Assembly (NCBI RefSeq): GCF_001316105.1
Contig: NZ_BBCP01000008.1
Span: 42,931-106,930, forward strand
Reading direction: 5' to 3'
Source of the DNA: Thermogymnomonas acidicola JCM 13583
GTDB taxonomy: Archaea > Thermoplasmatota > Thermoplasmata > Thermoplasmatales > Thermoplasmataceae
Length of the DNA: 64,000 bases
Made by a program: the position numbers and the translations under genes. Below, piece by piece: positions 56,529 to 64,000 of this stretch (position 1 is its first letter; each line of letters opens with the position of its first letter). The notes beneath the pieces were generated by a model. That model saw only the letters and a program-made list of their open reading frames with translations. It was not told the origin of the DNA and did no database searches.

Positions 56529-57563
56529 ATGATCAGGGTAGGCATAAACGGTTACGGCACGATAGGCAGGAGAGTGGCAAATGCGGTTCAGCTGCAGAGG
56601 GACATGAAGGTTGTTGGCATAGTGAAGACAAGGCCAGACTATGTGGCCCGGGTCGCCTCCTCAAGGTTCAGCATATTCGTCCCCGACGAGAGCTACCTGA
56701 AGGCGTTCGATGACGCTGGCATAAAGGTGAAAGGCGTGCTCAGTGACCTCATTCGTATGAGCGATGTGGTTGTGGATGCAACCCCCTGAGGGCCAGGGGG
56801 GGAAGAAGAACACGCCCATGTACAGAACTGCTGGTGTGAAGGCCGTGTTCCAGGGTGGGGGGGAAGAGGCTGGGGGGGTTGCAGACGTCAGCTTCAACGC
56901 CTACTCATGCTTTGATTCCGCAGTTGGCAAGTCCTCAGCCAGGGTCGTATCATGCAACACCACAGGCCTTGCAAGGTCACTGCATGCACTGCACTCCGAG
57001 TTCGGTGTGGAGCACGTGGACGGCACCATAATCAGGAGGGCAACGGACCCGAACGACCACAAGAAGGGGGGGCCCATAAACGCGCTGGAGCCGAGCCTGA
57101 AGATCCCGTCGCACCACGCACCTGACCTCAGGACGGTGCTGCCAGTGGACATAGACACTGTGGCGATCAAGGCACCGACAACACTGATGCACATACACGT
57201 CCTGAACGTCACTCTCAAAAAAGAGGTGCAGCAGTCTGACGTGATATCGGCCTTCAGCTCGCGCAGGAGGATAATGCTGGTGGACGGCAAGGACGGGGGG
57301 GTCTCCTCCACGGCACAGGTCATGGACCTTGCCAGGGAACTGGGCAGGGACCGCTCTGACATGTACGAATTGGTTATATGGAGGGACGCAGTGAGGGTAT
57401 CCGGTAGGAGGGTGAGCTACATCCAGGCTGTTCACCAGGAGAGCGATGTCGTCCCTGAGAACGTGGACGCCATCAGGGCTGATGGGGGAGCATGGAGAGG
57501 GACGCATCGATCGATGCAACTGACAGCTCGCTCAATATTGGGGGTATGAAGATCTATGGGTGA
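56529..57563 (+). CDS. gap: glyceraldehyde-3-phosphate dehydrogenase, archaeal type II
   Basis: Tetrameric cytosolic enzyme of glycolysis/gluconeogenesis, about 340 residues. [20 protein letters not shown] is the NAD(P) fold, VVVDATPEGQGGKNTPMY the phosphate loop, [16 protein letters not shown] holds the catalytic Cys, and [20 protein letters not shown] the family's conserved loop. Breaks lie near 56784 and 57478-57500. The merged tail [16 protein letters not shown] ends at TGA 57561-57563, overlapping the radA ATG by eight bases. Confidence 0.93.
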
Positions 57564-58536
57564 GAAGGAAGGAGAGAAGAAATACACGATAGAGGACCTC
57601 CCGGGTGTTGGTGAGGCCACGGCGGAGAAGCTCAGGGAGAACGGCTATGACGACCTCATGACACTGGCGGTTGCCTCGCCCAAGGACCTGTCGGAGGTCT
57701 GCGGGATAGGTGAGGGCGCGGCCATCAAGATAATATCGGCAGCGAGGAAGTATGCGGATGTGGGCAACTTCGAGACCGGGGGGGAGCAGATCCTCGAGAG
57801 GAGGAGGGAGATACAGAAGCTCACCACCGGGAGCAAGAACCTTGACGGCTTGCTCGGAGGTGGCCTGGAGACGCAGGCGATAACGGAGTTCTTCGGGGGG
57901 GAGTTCGGATCGGGGGGGAAGACGCAGATAATGCACCAGCTTGCCGTCAACGCCACCATGCCGAAGGAGAAGGGTGGCTTTGATGCCGATGTCCTCATAA
58001 TAGACACGGAGAACACCTTCAGGCCTGAGAGGATCGTGCAGATGGCCAGGGCCAAGGACCTCGATTCAGACAACGTCCTCAGGCGCATACACGTCGCCAG
58101 GGCCTACAACAGCCACCACCAGATCCTCCTTGCGGAGAAGGCGCTGGAGATGGCCAAGGAGTTCCCCATAAGGCTGCTCATAGTCGACTCATTAACCTCC
58201 CACTTCAGGTCCGAATACATGGGCAGGGGGGGTTCCCTCGCAGAGAGACAGCAGCTCCTGAACAGGCACATGCACGACCTCCTGAAGTTCGGTACGATCA
58301 ACAACGCCGTGATCGCTGTGACGAACCAGGTATCCGCGAGGCCAGACGTGTTCTTCGGAGACCCCATGGCGCCCATAGGTGGGAACATAGTGGGCCACAC
58401 TGCCACGTTCAGGATCTACCTGAGGAAGGCAAAGGGTGGCAAGAGGATAGCGCGGCTCATAGACTCCCCGCACCTGCCCGAGGGCGAAACGGTGATACAG
58501 GTAACAGAGGACGGCATCACCGACGGGGGGGTCTGA
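57556..58536 (+). CDS. radA: DNA repair and recombination protein RadA
   Basis: Archaeal RecA/Rad51 homologue, 326 residues as sequenced. The N-terminal helix-hairpin-helix domain spans [20 protein letters not shown]. The core has [19 protein letters not shown] as Walker A, but the long G runs at 57895-57901 and 57912-57918 add a Gly to each half. Walker B is [18 protein letters not shown], and the L2 region ITNQ-like [16 protein letters not shown] follows. It sits between gap and an ACT-domain regulator with overlaps on both sides. Confidence 0.95.
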   Translation: MGEKEGEKKYTIEDLPGVGEATAEKLRENGYDDLMTLAVASPKDLSEVCGIGEGAAIKIISAARKYADVGNFETGGEQILERRREIQKLTTGSKNLDGLLGGGLETQAITEFFGGEFGSGGKTQIMHQLAVNATMPKEKGGFDADVLIIDTENTFRPERIVQMARAKDLDSDNVLRRIHVARAYNSHHQILLAEKALEMAKEFPIRLLIVDSLTSHFRSEYMGRGGSLAERQQLLNRHMHDLLKFGTINNAVIAVTNQVSARPDVFFGDPMAPIGGNIVGHTATFRIYLRKAKGGKRIARLIDSPHLPEGETVIQVTEDGITDGGV

Positions 58537-59064
58537 TGCGGAATTTCTGGGACACCATAAGGGAGAGGTTCCGGGATTACCCCCCCTCACAGCTGGCAGT
58601 CGTGAGGAAGATCATCTCCCTCGGCCTGAGCGTGGTCCCTGGCCCTGATGGATCCCCCAAGGGTCACGTGCGACAACATAGAGGTGAGGACAGCTGCCAT
58701 AGCGCAGGCGCTTGGAGTTGACAGGAGGGTGGTGGCCAAGGCCCTGAGGAGGATCATAGAGGACCCTGAACTGCGCAGCTTCTTCGGCGCCCTCAGGCCC
58801 ACCACCAACCTCTCCATGGCAAGTTCGAAGCTTGGCCTGGGCGTAATAAGGATAATACCCACGTCTGCGTCTCATCCGGGCATAATAGCCGGCGTCTCAA
58901 GGGTAATAGCGGACTTCGGCATATCCATAAGGCAGGTCATAGTTGATGACCCAGAGCTTGTGGAGAACCCGACGGCCCTTATCGTGACCGACGGGCCGGT
59001 CCCGCCTGAGGTTATACCGAAGATCAGGAAAGTCCAGGGCGTGGAGGCTGTGACCATACTATGA
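58536..59064 (+). CDS. ACT-domain amino acid metabolism regulator (COG2150-like)
   Basis: About 175 residues. The N-terminal half has a helix-turn-helix (IAQALGVDRRVVAKALRRII) and the C-terminal half an ACT domain (LGLGVIRIIPTSASHPGIIA, DFGISIRQVIVDDPELVENP, IRKVQGVEAVTIL). One break at the five Cs near 58654-58658, where four give DGSPRVTCDNIEVRTAAI. ATG 58536 overlaps the radA TGA. Ligand unknown, probably an amino acid. Confidence 0.85.
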
Positions 59065-60001
59065 CCTTAGGTTCTCAGTTATGACCCTGAGTGCGTTGGA
59101 CCACATGACCTGGTCTGCATGCGTCCCGAGCCTTTCCCTCAGTTTCCCGTACTTCGTGACGTCCTCGAAGCCTGACGGTGTTTTCTCTATGCCCAGGAAG
59201 TCTGAACCTATGGCAACGTGCTCCCAGCCGAAGTTGTTCCCTATGTACTCAGCGTGCTTCACCATGTCGTCCATGGAGGCTGAGGGGCCGAGTGTGGACG
59301 TGATTGCTGTGATACCTATAACGCCACCTGTGTCCACGATGGCCTCTATCTCCTCGTCGTCCAGGTTCCTGACGTGCCTGTGGACCGACGCAGCGTTTGC
59401 ATGCGAGCATATAACTGGCCTGCCTGTCACAGAGCAGGTGTCCAGCACGGTCCTCTTCGATGCGTGCGCAAGGTCAACTATTATGCCAAGCGAGTTGCAC
59501 CTCTCCACGAGCTCCGTGCCGTAGCCTGTGAGGCCGTAGTCAACCTTCGACATGCAGGACGAACCGAACTTGGTGTCATAGTTCCACGTTATGCCAAGGT
59601 TCCTGAGGCCAAGGTTGTAGTAGAGGTCGAGGTCATAGGGGGGGTCGGTGAGGACATCCGTGCCCTCCATGGAGATGAGGAAGAGCAGGCCGCAGGACGA
59701 TGTGTCCTCAACGTTGCGCACTATCCTGACCCTCCCGGTCCTCTCGAGGTAGTAGTAGAACTTGAACTGTTCCATCGCCACCTGCACAAGAGGTGCAGAT
59801 GACTGGGTGCGGAAGCCGTAGTTCCTGCTCAGCTCCTCTGCCCTCTCGTTCTCGGTATAGATGTGGGGGGAAAACCACGGAGAAGACCATGGCATTGCCA
59901 AGGCTGGACAGCATGTCAACGCTGCTCTGCCCACTCCCGTGGATCACATCCTGCCTCTGGGATGAGAAGGCCAGGTCCTGGTGAAGGTCTATGAGGTTCA
60001 A
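59059..60001 (-). CDS. M19 membrane dipeptidase family (renal dipeptidase-like)
   Basis: Zinc dipeptidase of about 313 residues. Metal ligands appear as DLHQDLA (His, Asp) near the start, MEGTDVL (Glu), IVDLAHASKRTV (His) and VICSHANAASVHRHVRNLDD (His); GSDFLGIEKTPSG is the conserved late Asp. The likely start is TTG 60001 (MNLIDLHQDLAFSSQRQ). One break near 59865. No signal peptide. It follows purK by 15 bases. Confidence 0.88.
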
Positions 60002-60015
60002 CTGCGGACACTCCC

Positions 60016-61114
60016 TCAGATGTAGTCGTCCAGGTGACCATTATATAATATGTCCATGACCTTATCTATCTTTTCCTTCACCTCTTCCACTGTGCTGCCA
60101 GTTATGTTGACATGGCCCATCTTCCTCTTCCTCCTGACCTCGTCCTTCCCGTACCAGAAGGGTGGGTGTCCCCCCCCAAGCGCGAGTATCCTCTCCCTGG
60201 CAGCAGCGTCCAGCGGGCGGCCAAGTATGTTGACTATGCCCGAAGACGAACTGCATGGGTTCATGTACGGGCAGCCCAGCCACTGCACGCACGTGCTGCT
60301 CGAACTGCGATACAGAGAAGCCGAAGAGCGTGTGGTGGCCGGTGTTGTGAACCCTGGGGGCAAACTCGTTCACTATGAACCTGCCACCCACATTGTAGAA
60401 CTCTATGCCCATAACTCCAACATACGAGAGAGATGCCATGAGCCTGAAGGCTATGTCCCTCATCTCGCTCCCCCCCCTGTAAGGCCCGTAGTTGTAGACG
60501 AGTATGCCGTTCCTGTTCAGGTTGAACGAGGGCTCAAATGCACCCATCCTGCCGTCGGGAGTCCTGTAGCAGATTATGGACGCCTCGTTTTCATACCTCA
60601 CGAACTCCTCCACTATTGCCTTCCCGGCCCCCCCTTCCGGCACCTCGTCCCTCCGGCCGTCAAAGAAGTAGTACTGACCCTTTCCATCGTAGCCGCCCTC
60701 GCACATCTTGACCACACAGTCACCCATGTCCTTCACTGCCCTCATGATCTCGTTTTTCCCGTCCGCCACCACATAGCGTGCGGTGGGTATGCCGTGCCTG
60801 ACGTAGAACTCCTTCTCGAGCGAGCGGTCCCTCTTCAGCTTCACAGGGAGCAGTGATGGCCTCAGCTTGTTCTGCTCCTCCGCGTACTCCAGGGCCCTGC
60901 CGTCAACGTGCTCGAACTCGTAGGTCACGTACTGTGAAGAATCGACGAATTCCCTGTAACCGTCTGCCCTGAAATAGCCGTGGGCGAACCTTACAGCGGG
61001 CCCTTGGGCGGTGTCACAAACGGAGAACCTGAGGCCCAGGGGAGTACCTTCCAGCAGCATCATTAGGCCCAGCTGGCCAGAGCCCAGGATCCCGAGGTCG
61101 AATTTCTCGGGCAT
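60016..61114 (-). CDS. purK: N5-carboxyaminoimidazole ribonucleotide synthase
   Basis: ATP-grasp enzyme that carboxylates AIR in purine synthesis, about 365 residues. FDLGILGSGQLGLMMLLEGT, YVTYEFEHVDGRALEYAEEQ, MCEGGYDGKGQYYFFD and the ATP-grasp RFIVNEFAPRVHNTGHHTLF are present, followed by FGFSVSQFEQHVRAVAGLPV. The frame changes near 60245, giving GIVNILGRPLDAA and the tail GHLDDYI. ATG 61114 sits one base after the purE stop. Confidence 0.93.
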
Positions 61115-61115
61115 C

Positions 61116-61593
61116 TCACTCCACCCTCTGTGCAAGCACCTTCTGTTCCTGTTCCTTCATGTACTGGGCCAGCTTCTCCTCCACCTCCCTGTACCTGATG
61201 GACAGTATCCTGAGTGCCAGGAGTGCAGCGTTGACTGAGTTCCCTATTGCAACGGTGGCTACCGGTACCCCCCCTGAAGGCATCTGGACTATGGACAGCA
61301 GGGAGTCTATGCCCTTGAGGTGCCTGCTGGGAACAGGCACGCCTATGACTGGGAGCGTCGTCATGGACGCGGTCATGCCCGGGAGGTGGGCAGCGCCGCC
61401 CGCAGCTGCTATTATAACCTCGTATCCCTCTTCCCTCGCACTCCGTGCGAACTCATACATGAGGGAGGGGGGTCCTGTGTGCGGACACGACCCTGACAGT
61501 GGTCTCGATGCCAAAGTCCCTCAGCAGCTTTATGCCATCGACCAGGTGCTCATAGTCACTTTTACTGCCCATTATGACTGCAACCTTAGGCAT
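61116..61593 (-). CDS. purE: N5-CAIR mutase (class I PurE)
   Basis: About 160 residues. The start [20 protein letters not shown], then [20 protein letters not shown], the catalytic His in [20 protein letters not shown] and [20 protein letters not shown] are diagnostic. One break near 61465-61475 splits the first 40 residues from the rest. It pairs with purK as expected for the bacterial-type two-step CAIR synthesis. Confidence 0.93.
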
Positions 61594-61612
61594 GCTTCCC
61601 AATCCCTGCAGC

Positions 61613-61621
61613 ACTTATAAA
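61613..61621 (-). promoter_or_regulatory. TATA-like box of purEK
   Basis: On the minus strand TTTATAAGT lies about 24 bases before the purE ATG (61593). It supports that start and a leaderless transcript covering purE, purK and perhaps the M19 gene. Confidence 0.5.
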
Positions 61622-61767
61622 CATCCACTCCACCACCCCCCACCCGGCATTGCGAGATCAGGTGCCCAGAGGGGGCGGATGCCTGCGGGCGTATCATGGG
61701 CCACAGCCCAATGCAACACGACATGGGTTCCGGTGCAATCCGGGCACATTGCATCCTCATCATGCTA

Positions 61768-62879
61768 TCAATGCCCCCCCTTCAGCGCGCCGCCACCGAT
61801 ACCACTGGGGGGGCCGTCGCCAACAAGTGCGAGGGCCTCACCAAGGGAGTGGACCTCGCCAGAAGAGGCCTTGCGGATCCTGTTCATTATCGCGAGGCCA
61901 AGGCCGCCCTCACCGAACTTCTGTATGAAACCTGCCCTGCTCCCCCCCTGGTCTCCAGTGCGAGGAAGGCCGAGAAGAGGTTCCTGGCAACATCCTCCAT
62001 GGTCAGGCCGAGGTCTATGCAGTCCGCCCTGCACACCCCCCCGCACACGGAGTGCTCTGCTATCACAGTTATGTCCTTCCTACCCGTGGCGCACAGCTCC
62101 CTTATGGTATCCACGTCTGCCATGAACATCTGTACAGAGGGAGAGTAGTGCCTGTACTTCATTCCCGGGGGGGTGAGGGCAACCGGGCTCAGCCTGAGTC
62201 CCCCCCTGGCCTCATCCGTAACCTCTATCTCCCCCCCGAAGTGGCGCTCGAGGAACTCCACCGGGTACCCACCTGGCCTAAGGAGCCTCGGTGTCCCTCC
62301 CCCCCTCATGTCGAGTATCGTCGATTCCACCCCCCCTATCCTTACCGGGCCACAGTCGTAGATGAGGTCGACCCTTCCGTACATCTCTCGGATTGCCTGG
62401 GAGGAGTCCACTATGCTTGGCCTCGTGGCAAGGTTCGCGCTGGGGGGCAGCAATGGGCACACCGCTCTCCCTTATGAGTGCCAGGGCCAGCGGGTTATCA
62501 GGCATCCTCACCGCCACGTAGGGCGACCCCCCCCTGTGGTTACATCGGGCACCACGTCCCTTTTCCTGACAAGGACAGTTAGCGGGCCGGGCCAGAGTGC
62601 TTTCAGAGCGCTTACCAGACCTTCTGGCGGGTTCTCTGCCACCCTCAAGAAGCCCTCCATATCGCACACGTGGACGATGAGAGGGTTATCTGCAGGCCTG
62701 TTCTTTGCCCTGAACACCTTCAGGCAGGCCTCGGCTGACAGCGCGTTGGCACCGAGCCCGTACACGGTCTCGGTTGGGAATATCACGGTGCCGCCTGCCT
62801 TAATCACGGATGCCCCCCCCTTCCTCACCGCCTCCATATCGGGGGGGTGCCACTGGTCTGTACGGACTACAACAGTCAT
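61768..62879 (-). CDS. sua5: threonylcarbamoyl-AMP synthase, Sua5 type
   Basis: Makes the threonylcarbamoyl adenylate used for t6A in tRNAs. The YrdC domain is clear: GGTVIFPTETVYGLGANALS, KVFRAKNRPADNPLIVHVCD, LWPGPLTVLVRKRDVVPDV, VAVRMPDNPLALALIRESGV. The C-terminal Sua5 extension (SPVALTPPGMKYRHYSPSVQ onward) makes this the long form, about 370 residues. Breaks near 62535, 62443, 62325 and 61945. The tail ALKGH ends at TGA 61768-61770. ATG 62879 (MTVVVRTDQWHPPD) is chosen over the in-frame start at 62897. Confidence 0.9.
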
Positions 62880-62968
62880 TACAGGGCTGTATTGCAATGA
62901 CGGAATTAAGGTTGCCCGGCCTTCTGTGGTTTCAAAAGGTTATTATCACAAGAGAAAATGGGAGCAGC

Positions 62969-64000
62969 ATGCCCATTTCACTGGACTCCTACGACATCAC
63001 GCTCGATATCGACTCGAAGGAGCACAGGATAAGCGGAACGGAGACGATAATAGTACTGAAGGCAGAGAGCCAGGTCAGGCTGGACGCTGTAGACATAGAA
63101 GTGACGGGCGTGAGCATTGACGGCAAGAGCGCGGGCTGGAGGGTGGAGGGAGACCAGGTCGTCATAGATGCTCCCACGAGGGATACATTCGAGCTCACTG
63201 TGTCCTTCACGTCCAGGATATCCAACGGCCTACAGGCATGTACGTTTCGAGGACTTCCTACGGGGGGGAGATGTTCACAACGCAGTTCGAGTCCACCGGG
63301 GCCAGGCACCTCTTCCCCCCCTGCGTCGACAACCCAGCCTGCAAGGCGCAGTTCAGGCTATCGCTGATCATAGACAGCGACCTGGAGGCCATCTCCAACA
63401 TGCCTGTCAGAACGGTGCAGGACCTGAAGGGCAAGAAGAAGGTCACGTTCGATGAGACGCCGAGGATGTCCACCTACCTCCTCTACATAGGTGTGGGCAA
63501 ATTCGATTCACGTTCAGTCAAGTGGAAGGGGGAAGGACATAATCCTCGCCGCTCCGAAGGGGCACCTATTATCCACGGACTTCCCCCCCTTGAGGTGGCG
63601 CAGAAGGTGCTCGAGAAGTATGAAGAGTACTTCGGGATCGAGTACCCGCTGCCGAAGATGCACCTGATAGCAGTGCCAGAGTTCGCCGCAGGGGGGGCCA
63701 TGGAGAACTGGGGTGCCATAACGTTCAGGGAGGTTGCCCTACTAGTGGGCCAGTCAACAAGCACTGCAATGAGGAGGAGGGTGGCCGAGGTCATAGCACA
63801 CGAGATAGCGCACCAGTGGTTCGGGAACCTCGTGACCATGGAGTGGTGGAACGACCTCTGGCTCAACGAGAGCTTCGCCACGTTCATGGCTTACAAGTTC
63901 ATAGACAGGCTCTTCCCGTCATGGGACGTCTGGGGCACGTTCGTGCTGAGCGAGACACAGCAGGCCCTCAGGGGGGGGATTCCCTGCAGTCCTCCCACCC
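62969..64000 (+). CDS. M1 aminopeptidase, tricorn interacting factor F2/F3-like (partial)
   Basis: Zinc aminopeptidase that trims peptides released by tricorn or the proteasome; the window ends inside it. ATG 62969 reads MPISLDSYDITLDIDSKEHR. GAMENWGAITFREVALL is the substrate-binding motif (an extra Gly is present from the run at 63691-63697), and VIAHEIAHQWFGNLVTMEWW with the later Glu in WLNESFATFMAYKF is the HExxH-(18)-E zinc site. Breaks at about 63235, 63531-63535, where five Gs should be four, and 63970. About 345 codons of a usual 780 are present. Confidence 0.93.

Overview
The window reads as a GC-rich chromosome segment from a Thermoplasmatales-like euryarchaeon. Supporting genes are a Thermoplasma-type zinc glucose dehydrogenase, a tricorn-interacting-factor-type M1 aminopeptidase, archaeal RadA, Pelota, type II GAPDH, archaeal SepF and the GHMP-type archaeal shikimate kinase. 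Many genes have a TATA-like box about 25 bases before the start codon and no clear ribosome binding site, as expected for leaderless archaeal mRNAs. The GC content argues against Ferroplasma or Picrophilus, but the genus cannot be fixed from the sequence alone.

One technical property colours the whole annotation. The DNA is dense with runs of five to eight G or C. Many are in-frame +3 expansions that put an extra Gly or Pro into invariant motifs (the P-loops of RadA and MalK, the GAMEN motif of the M1 peptidase). Others are +1 or +2 and break reading frames. A few places lack a C. I therefore merge broken neighbouring frames into single genes and treat most breaks as sequence errors, not pseudogenes.

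Layout. 0-3 kb: large CARDB-type surface protein. 3.3-9 kb (minus): aroB-aroE-aroK-aroA-argS operon. 9.2-11 kb: GH15 glucosidase. 11-14.3 kb (minus): saccharopine-dehydrogenase-like gene with two Opp/Dpp ATPases. 14.4-23 kb: class III aminotransferase, aminobutyraldehyde-type dehydrogenase, Dpp-type binding protein and permeases, and a second class III aminotransferase divergent from an Lrp regulator. Together these suggest peptide, amine and amino acid uptake and catabolism. 24-31 kb: APC and MFS transporters, SepF, and a serA plus class V aminotransferase pair for serine metabolism. 31-38 kb: secreted protein with two NTF2-like repeats, winged-helix regulator with a small membrane protein, glycosyltransferase, a possible structured RNA, glucose dehydrogenase, APC permease, SDR and K+ channel. 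39-42.8 kb: tRNA-Glu followed by an AT-richer, gene-poor island with a GH31 alpha-glucosidase, flanked by an intact and a decayed copy of a small membrane-protein gene. 42.8-47 kb: sugar ABC transporter whose binding protein has an internal segment out of order. 47-52 kb: lysine/saccharopine dehydrogenase-like gene, ABC exporter, Pelota, Mut7-C nuclease, UbiX. 52-56.5 kb: small secreted membrane protein and a giant surface protein with a cytoplasmic winged-helix-like tail. 56.5-64 kb: GAPDH-RadA-ACT regulator operon, M19 dipeptidase, purE-purK, TsaC/Sua5 and the start of an M1 aminopeptidase.

The observations I rate highest are the permuted solute-binding protein, the giant surface protein that may act as a transmembrane one-component regulator, the Pelota/Mut7-C nuclease overlap, a possible structured RNA near 33.9 kb, and the tRNA-adjacent island.
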